64,000 nucleotides of DNA from JAIBJN01 sp963847985 (GCA_963847985.1 CAWKBS010000009.1:62001-126000), one strand, 5' to 3'. Shown: positions 31,064 through 41,290, counted from the stretch's first letter. Notes: generated from the letters alone by a model not told the origin. Numbers and translations: made by a program.

Positions 31064-32665
31064 ATGCGACCACCACTCAAAAGGGCTCGATGGGCGCTCG
31101 CGATTGTCGGCGCTCTGTCCGCGATGCTCGTCGCCGCTTCACCCGCCGGCGCGCGTCCTCAACCGTCGGTCCCGACACTCAAGTGGACGGAGTGTGGCGA
31201 CGGAGTCGAGTGCGCGACCGCAAAGGTGCCGCGCAACTACGCAAGACCCCACGGACGAAAGATCGAGATCGCCGTGGCAAGGACTCGGGCGCTGGACCCG
31301 AGCCGCCGCATCGGCTCGTTGTTCTTCAACTTCGGCGGCCCCGGAGGCGAGTCGGTCGGCGCCCTCCAATCGGTCGGCGCCGACCTCTTCCCCACGCTGA
31401 GCGATCGCTTCGACATCGTTGCTTTCGATCCGCGGGGCGTGGGACAGAGCAGACCGGCAATCGACTGCAAGGTCAATCAGGAAACCGTCGGTCTCTACGC
31501 ACAGCCCTTCACGACACCTGAGAATCTCGACGTCCGTGCCCTGATCGACCGCTCCAAGTTCTACGGCCGCCGCTGCCTCCAGCTGAACCCGGGGATCCTT
31601 CCCTACGTCGCAACCGCGAACGTCGCCCGCGACCTCGACCTACTCCGCGCGGCCGTCGGCGAGCGCAAGCTCAACTACCTCGGCTGGTCGTATGGCACGT
31701 ACCTCGGCGCGACGTACGCGAGGTTCTTCCCGCATCGCTTCCGCGCGCTCGTGTTGGACGGCGCCATCGATCCGGACCAGTATGCGAATCGCCCGCACGC
31801 GTACCTCCTGGGCCAGAACGGCGGATTCGAACGGGCGCTCGGCCGTTTCCTCCAGGCCTGTGCCGCGCACCAGGACGTCTGCGGCTTCGGAGGCGACGAC
31901 CCCTGGACCGCCTACGACGAGCTCCTGGAACGGCTCGATGTCACACCCATCCCCGCCGGCGGCGACGACCCGCGGCCGGTCGACGGCGACGACGTCCGAG
32001 CAGTGACCGTGGCCGCGCTCTACGCAAAGCAGAACTGGCCGTTCCTCGCGCTCATGCTGCAGGAGGCCGAGGACGGAGACGGGACCCTCGTCCGTGAGGT
32101 CGTCAACGGCTTTTACGGGCGCCTGCCCGACGGTACCTTCGATCCGTTCGGAGATCGCTACTTCACGATCGAGGGAGTCGACCAGCGGTTCAAGAACGAC
32201 ATCGGCTTCTACCTTCGCGGCGGCGCCGACTCCTGGGCGACCTTCGATCACTTCTGGTGGAACGCCGGCTACTCGGAGATGCCCTGGGGCCTCTATCCGG
32301 TGAAGCCGCGAGGCGTCTACTACGGCCCGTTCAACGTGCCACGGTCAGCTCCGATGACCCTCGTAGTCGGCACGACGTACGACCCGGCCACGGTCTACCG
32401 CGGTGCGAAGCAACTCGTGGCGCAGATGGGTCGCGCCCGGCTCCTGACGATGCGAGGCGACGGCCACACCGCCTACTACGGCAACTCGCCGTGCATCGAC
32501 ACGGCCGTGGACGCCTATCTCGAGAACCTCAGGCTCCCCGCCCCCGGAACGGTCTGCCTGCAGGAGGTCCCGTTCGAGGCGGAAGCGGCGTTGACAAATC
32601 GAGCCGCCGCCGCCCGCTTTGTAGACGTGCTTCGACTGCACCTAAAGCCCGGATTCCCTCGCTAG
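31064..32665 (+). CDS. Secreted alpha/beta hydrolase, TAP-like paralogue
   Basis: A 533-residue exported hydrolase related to the one at 28055. The signal peptide is ARWALAIVGALSAMLVAASP. FFNFGGPGGESVGALQ, FDIVAFDPRGVGQSRP, LGWSYGTYLGATYA and GDGHTAYYGNSPC mark the oxyanion loop, nucleophile and histidine. It probably cleaves tripeptides or an ester substrate outside the membrane. ATG 31064 follows AGGAGG by six bases; an open frame upstream is not needed. A strong terminator follows. Confidence 0.88.
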   Translation: MRPPLKRARWALAIVGALSAMLVAASPAGARPQPSVPTLKWTECGDGVECATAKVPRNYARPHGRKIEIAVARTRALDPSRRIGSLFFNFGGPGGESVGALQSVGADLFPTLSDRFDIVAFDPRGVGQSRPAIDCKVNQETVGLYAQPFTTPENLDVRALIDRSKFYGRRCLQLNPGILPYVATANVARDLDLLRAAVGERKLNYLGWSYGTYLGATYARFFPHRFRALVLDGAIDPDQYANRPHAYLLGQNGGFERALGRFLQACAAHQDVCGFGGDDPWTAYDELLERLDVTPIPAGGDDPRPVDGDDVRAVTVAALYAKQNWPFLALMLQEAEDGDGTLVREVVNGFYGRLPDGTFDPFGDRYFTIEGVDQRFKNDIGFYLRGGADSWATFDHFWWNAGYSEMPWGLYPVKPRGVYYGPFNVPRSAPMTLVVGTTYDPATVYRGAKQLVAQMGRARLLTMRGDGHTAYYGNSPCIDTAVDAYLENLRLPAPGTVCLQEVPFEAEAALTNRAAAARFVDVLRLHLKPGFPR

Positions 32666-32673
32666 ACATCCAC

Positions 32674-32709
32674 GATTGGCCCCGCCGCATTCCGGCGGCG
32701 GGGCCAATC
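32674..32709 (+). terminator. Intrinsic terminator-like hairpin
   Basis: GATTGGCCCCGCCGC (32674-32688) and GCGGCGGGGCCAATC (32695-32709) form a perfect 15-bp stem with a 6-base loop directly after the TAP-like hydrolase. No long T-run follows. Confidence 0.8.
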
Positions 32710-32917
32710 TCACTCCCTTGTTCGGAATGAAAAACCTGCGTGAGCGGGGCTTTAGGAGAGGGAGGGAGAGAGGGTGAGTTCCAAGGAACCAGCGCGCCCT
32801 GTTCTGAAGCTGGCTTCGAGAGCACCTACAGCCGAGGCACTTCAGACATGCAACGATGAATTCTGAACCGCCGTCCTCTAGCTAGCTGCCGCCGTCCGGT
32901 CAGTCGTTCTAACCAAG

Positions 32918-32943
32918 CCGATGAGGCGGGAATCGAACCCGCG
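32918..32943 (-). other. tRNA 3'-end relic, possible attachment site
   Basis: On the minus strand the sequence GCGGGTTCGATTCCCGC (32942-32926) is a perfect T-arm (5-bp stem, 7-base loop with TTCGATT), followed by CTCATCGG as an acceptor-like strand. No matching anticodon arm or 5' acceptor strand exists upstream, so a full tRNA is absent. Relics of this kind are left by integration into tRNA 3' ends. Confidence 0.5.
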
Positions 32944-33185
32944 CAAGATCCGGGACGTAGGAGCCTGATGGGAAAGCAAGGTCGCGCGCGGTCACGAACT
33001 GTTCCTCGATCAGAAGTCGTGACGGTCAACAGACGGTTACTGGCTTCCTTGAGACTGTGCTGCGGCGATGAATCCCTACTTGGCGCGTCCTGATGTCCCA
33101 GGCGAGACGGCGTAGATCGGCTTCTCCGGCGGGCAGTCGGGATCTAGTCGCGACGATCAGGGCGTCTACTGCGAGTCGCAAACGA

Positions 33186-33230
33186 ATCACCGCAGGGCTG
33201 AGTTGCGCGTTGAGGCGGTAATGCGGTGAT
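33186..33230. repeat. Inverted repeat upstream of the TIR-WD40 gene
   Basis: ATCACCGCA (33186-33194) and TGCGGTGAT (33222-33230) are perfect 9-base arms separated by 27 bases, ending 74 bases before the GTG at 33305. It may be a regulator site, a recombination site or an RNA hairpin. Confidence 0.45.
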
Positions 33231-33304
33231 ATGGAGGTGCCTTGAACGCCTGTCGCGCGTGAGGGACACTGACTGGACCGTCCTCAGGAGTAGGGAGGGC
33301 ACGC

Positions 33305-36135
33305 GTGTCGAGTTCGCTGCGCCAGCCAACCTCTGCGGCTCCAGCTTCTTCGCCGGCTAGCGGCAACGGCAAGTCAAGCGCGGACTACGACGGCTTCATC
33401 TCGTACAGCCACGCCGTCGACGGACGGCTCGCGCCTGCCCTGCAAAGAGGCCTGCACCGGTTCGCCAAGCCGTGGTACCGCCTGAGAGCGCTCCGGGTCT
33501 TCCGCGACGAGACGAGCCTTTCCGCGACTCCAGAGCTTTGGCCCTCGATCGTCGAGGCGCTGGACGGCTCCCGCTGGCTCATCCTGCTCGCTTCGCCCGA
33601 GGCCGCCGAGTCGCCGTGGGTGAACGACGAGGTCGCGCACTGGTGTGCCACGGACTCGAACGAGAAACGCGTCATGGTGGTCGTGACGAAGGACGATCAC
33701 GAAGGTGGCTTCGACTGGGAGACATCGACTGCCGTCCCGCCTGCTCTCCGGACGGCTCTCCCGTACGAGCCTCGCGTCGTCGACCTGCGCTGGGCGCGCG
33801 AGGATGGCGATGTCTCGCTCCAGAACGCGCGCTTCCGCGACGCGGTCGCCGACGTCGCGGCTCCGTTGCACGGACGGGCGAAGGACGAGCTTCACGGCGA
33901 TGACGTGCGGCAGCACCGACGCTCGAGGCGCCTCGCGAGTGCCGCGGCGGTGGTCCTAGGGATACTGGCGCTCGCCGCGACGATCGCCGCAATCCTCGCC
34001 GTCCGCGCGTCGAACCGCGCCGAGGCCGAGGCCCGCGTCGCCACCTCAGTCGGTTTGGCCGGCCAGGCAGTTGGTGAGTTCGACACGCGGCTTGACCTCG
34101 CGCTCTTATTGAGCCTGGAGGCATATCGAGTCGAGCCCACGTTCGAGGCTCGGCGCAGCGGGCTGACCGCTGTGCAGCGCAGCGCTCGGATGATTCGAGT
34201 ACTGCGAGGCCACGAGGGTTCGGTGCCTAGCGTCGCCTTCAGCCCGAACGGGGAGACGCTCGCCTCGGCCGGTGGGGACGGGACGGTCAGACTCTGGGAC
34301 GTCGCCGAGCGCCAACCGCTGGGCGAACCCCTCATCGGCCACGAGGGTACGGTGTGGAGCGTCGCCTTCAGCCCGAACGGGGAGACGCTCGCCTCGGCCG
34401 GTGAGGACGGGACGATCAGACTCTGGGACGTCGCCGAGCGCCAGCCGCTGGGCGAACCCCTCCTCGGCCACGAAGGTTCCGTGTCGAGCGTCGCCTTCAG
34501 CCCGAACGGGGAAACGCTCGCCTCGGCCGGTGGGGACGGGACGGTCAGACTCTGGGACGTCGCCGAGCGCCAGCCGCTGGGCGAGCCCCTCCTCGGCCAC
34601 GAGATTGCCGCATGGAGAGTCGCCTTCAGCCCGAACGGGGAGACGCTCGCCTCGGCCGGCCTGGACGGGGCGGTCAGACTCTGGGACGTCGCCGAGCGCC
34701 AACCGCTGGGCGAGCCCCTCATCGGCCACGAGGGTCCGGTGTCGAGCATCGCCTTCAGCCCGAACGGGGAAACGCTCGCCTCGGCCGGTGGGGACGGGAC
34801 GGTCAGACTCTGGGACGTCGCCGAGCGCCAGCCGCTGGGCGAGCCCCTCATTGGCCACGGGCTTGCGGTGTGGAGCGTCGCCTTCAGCCCGAGCGGAGAA
34901 ACGCTCGCCTCGGCCGGTGACGACGGAGCGGTCAGACTCTGGGACGTCGCCGAGCGCCAGCCGCTGGGCGAGCCCCTCATCGGTCACCAGATTGCCGCAC
35001 GGAGCGTCGCCTTCAGCCCGAAGGGGGAGACGCTCGCCTCGGCCGGTGACGACGGGACGGTCAGACTCTGGGACGTCGCCGAGCGCCAGCCGCTGGGCGA
35101 GCCCCTCCTCGGTCACGACGGTCCGGTGTGGAGCGTCGCCTTCAGCCCGAAGGGGGAGACGCTCGCCTCGGCCGGTGACGACGGGACGATCAGACTCTGG
35201 GACGTCGCCGAGCGCCAGCCGCTGGGCGAGCCCCTTCTCGGCCATGAGGGTGCGGTGTTGAGCGTCGCCGTCAACCCGAACGGGGAGACGCTCGCCTCGA
35301 CCGGCTACGACGGGACGGTCAGACTCTGGGACGTCGCCGAGCGCCAGCCGCTGGGCGAACCCCTCCTCGGCCACGAGGGTGCGGTGTGGAGCTGGAGCGT
35401 CGCCTTCAGCCCGAATGGAGAGACGCTCGCCTCGGCCGGTGACGACGGGACGGTCAGACTCTGGGACGTCGCCGAGCGCCAACCGCTGGGCGAACCCCTC
35501 ATCGGCCACGACGAGTACCGTGCGGGAGGTCGCCTTCAGCCCGAACGGGGAGACGCTCGCCTCGGCCGGATGACGACGGGACGGTCAGACTCTGGGACGT
35601 CGCCGAGCGCCAACCGCTGGGCGAACCCCTCATCGGCCACAAGGGTAGGCTGTGGAGCGTCGCCTTCAGCCCGAACGGGGAGACGCTCGCCTCGGCCGGT
35701 GACGACGGGACGGTCAGACTCTGGGACGTCGCCGAGCGCCAACCGCTGGGCGAGCCCCTCATCGGCCACGAGGGTACGGTGTTGAGCGTCGCCTTCAGCC
35801 CGAACGGGGAGACGCTCGCCTCGGCCGGCCCGGACGGGACGGTCAGACTCTGGGACGTCGCCGAGCGCCACCCGCTGGGCGAACCCCTCATCGGCCACGA
35901 GGGTACGGTGCAGGAGGTCGCCTTCAGCCCGAACGGGGAGACGCTCGCCTCAGCCGGCGAGGACGCAACGGTCAAATTGTGGGACAGCATTCTCTGGAGT
36001 GACGACTTCGATGCCTGGCAGGATCGCCTGTGCGACATCGTGGCGCGGAACCTCACCCTGAGTGAGTGGGGGGACTTCCGCTCCGGCGCACCGCCCACCA
36101 GGACCTGCCCGCAGTGGCCGATCGAGCCCGAGTGA
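33305..36135 (+). CDS. TIR domain - transmembrane - 14x WD40 protein, frame interrupted twice
   Basis: About 943 residues if two +1 shifts are corrected. Residues 27-150 form a TIR domain (DYDGFISYSHAVDG, LRALRVFRDETSLSATPELW, ILLASPEAAESPWVNDEVAH); the Glu in SPWVNDE is where TIR NADases keep their catalytic acid. A transmembrane helix follows (LGILALAATIAAILAV, about 217-233), a helical linker, and from residue 309 fourteen WD40 repeats. Single extra bases near 35513 and 35570 break the frame. The proper ending KLWDSILWSDDF...TCPQWPIEPE lies in the third frame. GTG has GGGAGG six bases upstream. I infer a membrane-anchored conflict or signalling protein, perhaps anti-phage. Confidence 0.8.
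34232..35988 (+). repeat. 14 tandem 129-bp WD40-coding units
   Basis: Units begin at 34232, 34361, 34490, 34619, 34748, 34877, 35006, 35135, 35264, 35399, 35529, 35659, 35788 and 35917. The core reads VAFSPNGETLASAG, DGTVRLWDVAERQPLGEPL, then a short variable loop (LIGHEGxV). Most differences are in the loop between LGHE and SVAF. Period breaks are +6 before 35399 and +1 before 35529 and 35659. Fourteen units equal two seven-bladed propellers. Near identity at DNA level points to recent expansion or gene conversion. Confidence 0.9.
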
Positions 36136-36463
36136 TTCGGCGGCAGCCGAGCCGTCTCGGCAGCAGAAGGGGCGCCAGGCCGTCGCACAAGCTCGACTCC
36201 ATATGGGGACCGCTGGCTCTCCGGCGACTAGTGGCCGGCTTCGTCGGCCGGGGGAAGGCGGGGGCCGACTCGAGCAGTCGTGTCGCGTATGCCTCTGCCG
36301 CCTTAGGAACCCATGCAGGTGCGTCTAGGCTCTCCTTGAGCGCTTCGCGCGGTCGACGACACACTGAGCGCGCCAGGCATCCACGTATGCGCACCGACGG
36401 CGCCGCTCATACGGTGAGAGGGAGGAGGGGCGCACCGAGCGAGCGCGCGCCCTCCTCGCTGTC
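36136..36463. other. 328-base gap between convergent genes
   Basis: The stretch separates the end of the WD40 gene from the end of the metalloprotease gene. Open frames here have no start signals and no recognisable protein. I see no clear terminator hairpin. Confidence 0.4.
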
Positions 36464-39162
36464 CTACTTCTCCTTGGGCGGCTTCGCGAGCTTGGGGTCG
36501 ATGAGATAGCTGAGACCGCCGACCACGCGGCCGTCGACCTTCGCCAGGATGCGGATCATCTGTCCGCCTTTGAGCTCGCTCGGCTTGAAGGGCCTTCCCT
36601 CCTTGAGCACCGTCCTGATCGCACGGCTCTCCCGCGCCGTGAGCGTCAGCGTCCGCGTGCCCGTCCACTCGAGTTTCAGCTCCCAGCCGCGCCTCCGGAG
36701 GAGGGGCGGCAAGACCGGCTCGAGGACCATCTTCACCCTCTTCTCGAACGGGTTGTGCGCCCAGAACCTCCGCTTCTTGAAGGACGCGACGAGCCCGAGC
36801 GTTGTCCCCGCGACAGGCGCCACGTTGCGTTGGCCGATGTTGTTGTCGTAGGGAACGAGGCGCCAGTGTGGAGTCGGCCCCAGGGCACACGGCCGGCCGG
36901 AGGCCGCGTCGATGTTGCTCAGATCGCCCGTTGTCGTCGCCGTGGCGAGCAGGCACTCGTGACCGACCACGGTCGGCGTCCACTCGAACGGGCCGACGAG
37001 GACAGTGCCGCCGGGGCCGATCGGTGCCCCCACGGGCAGCTCGGGCGTCGTCGTCGCGACCCAGTCGGCAGGCCAGACGAGACCGGACGCGGGGCGGCAG
37101 TGGTAGCACCGGACGGTGACGGTGGTGGCGGTCTGTGTGCCGCGGTTCTTGACCTTGACGTAGAGGAAGTTGGGCCGGCCGACGATCGGTGTCTGGTGGA
37201 CGAGGCCGGCGTCGGCGGCCAGTCTGTTCCAGATGTCCTGGTTCTCCCAGAACACCTCGCGGTAGGGGTACTCGCCGTGCCGCCCGTCGTCGATGTAGAC
37301 GTCAATGTCTGGTGGCGCCCCGACCGTCGTCACCGGGGCCGGCGCGCCCGCGGGCTGGTAGAGGCCCTGCTTCTCGAACGCCCAGCGGATCACCTTGGCA
37401 TAGGCGCCGCCGGGCTGGCCCTCGAAGCTCGCCGAGGCGGTGTCCGCCGTCTGTAGCGCGGTCGCGAAGATGGTCGCCGTCGGTGTGGCTACGATCGGGC
37501 TCTGCGCCAGGCTGCCGATCGCCCGGACGATGAGATACGCCGCGTACCGCGCGCCGAGACGGCGCATGCTGACGTTCGTGGAGTCGCCGCCGATCGAGCG
37601 GTAGAACCGAAACAGGCTCGTCGAGAGGATCTGCTCGCTCCCGTAGTCGGCGCTTCCGTTGACGGTGGGGCCGTTGTCGTTCGGCCCTCCCCACGCCCAT
37701 GACGCCACCGGCCGATCGTGGCGCCTCATGACCACCGTCCAAGGGAACGTGCGGAAGCGGTCGGGCGCGAGGGAGCCCGGGTCGTTCAGGATCGCCGCCA
37801 GGCTGTCCCCGGCGCTGTGGGCGAACCCGAAGTTCGCGGAGTTGACGCTGTCCCAGAGCAGCGCATGCCCGAACTCGTGCAACACGACGCGCCAGTCGCA
37901 GGCGATCCCGACGGGCTGCCCGCTCGCCTGGAGGGCGAAGCGGAAGCCGTCCGAGCCGGTGCCGCCTGTATTCCCGGGAGCAGAGGCGTTGACGCAGTTC
38001 CCATTCGGACACTGGGTTCCGATCGTTGCCCGGTGATCGACGCGCACCGGGAACGTCGTCCCGTTGAAGTAGGTCGAGATCGTGAAGCCCATGCCCGCGA
38101 CCATCCGGAAGAGGGCGTCGCAGTGGTGGTAGGCGTTCACAGCCGCGAAGTTGTCGGTCGGCACGGAGTAGTTGAAATTGCCGGTCGACGTCGGCGGCGC
38201 CACGGTCGGCGCGGTGATGTCCACGAGCTGGACGTACTGACCCGTCAGCGTCTGCGGGCTCGCCGTCGTCAGGCCCTGGAGGGTGACGGTGTCGCGGTGC
38301 GCGTCGAGCGTCGCCGCGGGGGAGGCGGGCGTAATCGTGGCGTCTCCCGTCTTGGTGAGCGGATCCCTTAGATAAACGGCGCCGTCCACCGCGGCGACGA
38401 ACGCGCGGAGGTACAGCACCCCGCCCGTCTCGGGCTCGACGAACGAGCGCCAGTTGATCGGCTCCCCCCAGCCGCGGATGGAGGCGGTGAAGAGGACTTC
38501 CGTCACGACGTAGTGTCGATCGTCCTTGATCCCGTCCGGCACCGGCGGCAACGGGAGCGACGGTGACTCGAAGTGGAGTTTGCCGCCATCATCGTCGTCC
38601 GCGGGCACGAGCTCAGGGTCGAAGCGCTGGAGCGCGTCGTAGCGGTAGACGAGGAGCCGCGTGCCGTTGATCTTCACACCCCCGCGCCGGCCCTCGAGAC
38701 CGAGGAGCGGCCGCAGCGTCTTCGGGGTGATCCCCTCCGGCAGGAACGGCGCGTCGGCCGGCGGGCTCTTCGCGTCGATCTCCGTGTGGATCGTGCTGTT
38801 CGAGCTTGTCACGCGCGGGGGCTTGTCCTGGAGGACCACCGCCACCCCGGCCTCCCACACCGGCAGACCGAGGTACGTCTGCTGATAGGAGATCAGCGCC
38901 GTCTCCATGACGGACTTCTCGTCAGCGAAGTGCAGCGCCGCACCCTCCCCTTCTGCCAGCTCGTCGCCCGCGCTCGCGTCCACGTCCGCCAGCATCGGCT
39001 TGGTGAGCCCGTACTCCTGCGCCACCTCGGCGACGTAGTCGGCGGCCACCCCGCGGAGGTCCTGTCTGGGCTGAAATAGGGCTGGGCGATGTGCTCGATG
39101 TGCCGAGCGACGCCCTGCTCGTCGTACTCGACAGTGACGTTGGGCGTGATCTCAAAGGCCAT
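36464..39162 (-). CDS. Large HEFGH zinc metalloprotease with C-terminal beta domains, frameshift near the 5' end
   Basis: An approximately 899-residue protein if one frameshift is corrected. ATG 39162 follows AAGGAGG by six bases and encodes MAFEITPNVTVEYDEQGVAR; near 39065 the frame changes, and the main frame continues RGVAADYVAEVAQEYGL. The N-terminal part resembles a protease propeptide (YQQTYLGLPVWEAGVAVVLQ). The catalytic motif WRVVLHEFGHALLWDSVNS is followed by FAHSAGDSLAAILND, whose Asp-Glu-free version leaves the third ligand unclear. After residue 600 come beta domains, one CARDB-like (FLYVKVKNRGTQTAT). No signal peptide or membrane helix is visible. M36/M4-like gluzincin is the closest description. 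Confidence 0.72.
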
Positions 39163-39621
39163 CGACTACCTCCTTGCTGATGAGCGCGGCGGGACGCGTT
39201 CCCCGCCGACAGGCGGGTGGTCAACCGCATGGATCTTGCGCCTGGCACACCTCCGGACTTAGAGGGCGCCGCAGAGGCTCCAATCCATACCACTTTGGAT
39301 CGGTCGAAGAAAGCTCGGCCGTGCCTGGCGGGTTCGCGACCGAAGCCTTCCGCGGCTGCGCTGGCTGAGCCGTCAATCGGCGCGGGCTCGAACGGGCGGG
39401 CGCGGCGCTGATCCGATGGGCTGCCTAATGCCACGCTGAACGACGCCGCCAGGACGACCGTCACTCCCCTGGGTAGCGCCAGAGCTCCGCGCTTCACACG
39501 AACTTCATTAGGCACAAACACGTCATAGCCGATTTGCGATTGCGAGGCGACACTTATGCAAGGCAAGCGAACCCCGCCCGCTGATGCTGGGGAACCCTGA
39601 CGAAAGGACGTTGAAGTAGCC
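39163..39621. other. 459-base gap in the island without a supported gene
   Basis: It contains the Shine-Dalgarno of the metalloprotease at its left edge. Several overlapping open frames exist on both strands, but none has start signals or protein-like composition. It may hold decayed coding sequence. Confidence 0.4.
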
Positions 39622-39903
39622 CTGCATGAGTTCACGATCCGCATCGAGACTCCGCCGGGCACCGAGTGCGACGAGGAGAAGGCCGCGCAGGTGGACGATG
39701 CCATCGAGCCGCGTCCAGAGATCACTTCCGTGACAACGGATCACTCGAGCCAGTCGGGCACGATCTCGTCGACGTTCCGTGTGCGAGCGCCAACCGTCGA
39801 CGACGCACAGGAGATTGCGCTACGGGCCTTCACCGCCGCCCTGTTGGTCGCGAGCATCAGCAGCGAGCACGGTTGGCTGCTCGTTGAAGTAGCGGGCCCC
39901 TAG
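39622..39903 (+). CDS. Small hypothetical protein, possible CTG start
   Basis: A 93-residue protein if read from CTG 39622 (HEFTIRIETPPGTECDEEKA then IEPRPEITSVTTDHSSQSG and ALRAFTAALLVASISSEHG). The strand-helix-strand-strand-helix-strand order looks like a ferredoxin-like fold. GTG 39691 gives only 70 residues and cuts the first strand and helix. An in-frame stop lies 24 bases upstream of CTG. AAAGGA is 11 bases before it. No family is recognised; it lies inside the island. Confidence 0.5.
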   Translation: MHEFTIRIETPPGTECDEEKAAQVDDAIEPRPEITSVTTDHSSQSGTISSTFRVRAPTVDDAQEIALRAFTAALLVASISSEHGWLLVEVAGP

Positions 39904-40181
39904 GCGCGCGAGCGCCGGGTGGTTCCTTCCACCGGCCTGCTGCCAAACGGTCACCGGATCGGAACACCGTGACTCTCCCCGCTGCGTTAGCTTCGCTGAG
40001 TTCCTTCGCTCTCGCCCAAGTGAGAGGGGACATAGGGCGAGTGTCGGCTCGGCGTAACCCGGCGGACCGCGCTGCCAGGCGCCGCCCTTAGCCGGGCCGA
40101 CACCCTCCGTCTTCTCGCTGGCGGAAAAGATCGGGAGCCGGTTGACTCCCTGAGACTTGCGCCCTCCTCTTTGGCTGACGC

Positions 40182-40382
40182 CTAGAGAGCCGTTGGTGAC
40201 GTGCCCGCGAGCCCGGAGACGCGCAGCCGCCATTGAATCTCAGCCTCAGAGCCTGGCGGAAAGTCGACGGCCATCTCGTTTCGCCCATCCCGCCAGGTGA
40301 GGCGGTCCAGGGTCCGGGCGAGGACGTAGCCGATCGCCAGCCCGGCAAGGATGAACCCGAACGCGTTAGGGACAGTCCGCAC
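40182..40382 (-). CDS. Small membrane protein
   Basis: A 66-residue frame with one clear transmembrane helix near the N terminus (NAFGFILAGLAIGYVLA), then LDRLTWRDGRNEMAVDFPPG and a polar tail. GTG 40382 is the likely start. There is no homologue that I recognise. Hydrophobic pattern and the short island context give only moderate support. Confidence 0.4.
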   Translation of the reverse strand: MRTVPNAFGFILAGLAIGYVLARTLDRLTWRDGRNEMAVDFPPGSEAEIQWRLRVSGLAGTSPTAL

Positions 40383-40461
40383 CGGCGGTGAAGTCTATGG
40401 CGTTCGGGCCTGAGCTGGTGGCCGGAGGGCGGGGCTGCACGCCCTCGCTTCCGAAACGACG

Positions 40462-40487
40462 AAACCCCTGCGCCTGCGGGGGGTTTT
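40462..40487 (+). terminator. Intrinsic terminator with T-run
   Basis: AAACCCC (40462-40468) and GGGGTTT (40480-40486) with TTTT at 40484-40487. The preceding bases GACGAAACCCC are also found in the terminator at 41969-41992 next to tRNA-Gly, so the two may be copies. Confidence 0.65.
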
Positions 40488-41077
40488 ACTGAGAGGGGGC
40501 GAGCGTTCCAAGAACACTCACATCCCGCTGTTCAGGCCGTGTCTCAGGCGTCTTGGCTACGGCGCACTTCCGCTGCGAGAACCGGTGAGCGCCTGAAACC
40601 GCGATCTCCGGCTTGAGTCGCCCTTGCCTGTCCACCCAGGGGCCGGGTCCGCGGGGCGTCGCGCGGGCCTTAACACGTCCGCGCGGACCCCCTAAGGCCT
40701 CGAAATCTCACAGCAATCGTCTGCAGGGCGGCGGCGCGCGGGCGGCGGGCCCGGTTGACCGCGGCGGCCGCCGACCCCTCAGTGTGAGCCGAGGAACGAG
40801 CACGCTGCGACCTAGCCCGGCACCGCGTGGGCCCAGCAGACGTCGGAACCGACAGGAAGGTTGTGATCGGGGAGACGCGGCGTTCATCCGATAGACGTCA
40901 TCGATTCGTTGACGCAGTTCACGGTCGAAGGCGGGATCGGAGGCAGCCAGCTGAGATGGAGGGTGCATCGTCACTCATTCCTAGACGGGCGGCGTGCTCA
41001 GCGCCCGACACGACCGAATGGCCGCATGAGATCGACGAGATCATTCCAAAATCGGCGAGTAGCTCGCCACGCGCGCC
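40488..41077. other. 590-base non-coding stretch before the integrase remnant
   Basis: No frame here has start signals or recognisable protein. Upstream parts of the integrase could once have lain at the right end (about 40900-41077), but I cannot follow its frame with confidence. Confidence 0.4.
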
Positions 41078-41290
41078 TGGGGCCACCCACTCTGGGATCT
41101 CCTGGGCGCTCGCCGCCGGATCCCGCCGAGCGACGTCGCCCGCTTCGGCGGGACGAGCGTGACGATGCTCGAGCGCACCTACGCGCACCTGCTCGAGGGG
41201 AGCGCCGAGGCCGCGAGGCAGCGGCTCGACGCGTTCACCAACAACGCCGCCCACGAGGCGGAAGAGGCAAGGCATGAAAGGGCTATGTAA
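41078..41290 (+). pseudogene. Tyrosine recombinase (phage-type integrase) C-terminal remnant
   Basis: The frame ending at TAA 41288-41290 reads IPPSDVARFGGTSVTMLERT then YAHLLEGSAEAARQRLDAF, the C terminus of actinobacterial phage integrases with the catalytic Tyr in TYAHLL. The usual LGH is GGT. Just upstream the other frame encodes GISWALAAG, which continues naturally into IPPSDV if one base is restored near 41119. The catalytic Arg and first His are not found. It lies about 710 bases from the 3' end of tRNA-Gly, as expected for an integrated element. Confidence 0.7.

Larger units (their letters stand above)
32710..33304. other. Non-coding stretch at the presumed island edge
   Basis: About 595 bases with no supported gene. 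It holds the tRNA 3'-end relic (32918-32943) and the inverted repeat at 33186-33230. Codon-like periodicity is absent and several frames are closed. I read it as the junction between chromosomal genes and an integrated element. Confidence 0.5.

Noticed and set aside
32900..33300. tmRNA or intact tRNA on the minus strand
   Set aside because: A T-arm is present, but no matching 5' acceptor strand, anticodon arm or tag-peptide frame could be found.
34106..35509. Repetitive minus-strand frame opposite the WD40 repeats
   Set aside because: It only mirrors the repeated units. The plus strand encodes a TIR-WD40 protein with a good start signal.
34232..35988. CRISPR array
   Set aside because: The period is 129 bp with no variable spacers, and the repeats encode WD40 blades in frame.
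39217..39411. Short overlapping plus-strand frames downstream of the metalloprotease start
   Set aside because: No start signals, composition like non-coding DNA, and no recognisable domain.
40827..41162. Plus-strand 111-codon frame as an independent gene
   Set aside because: Its end carries the GISWALAAG fragment of the integrase in the wrong frame. It is part of the remnant, not a gene of its own.
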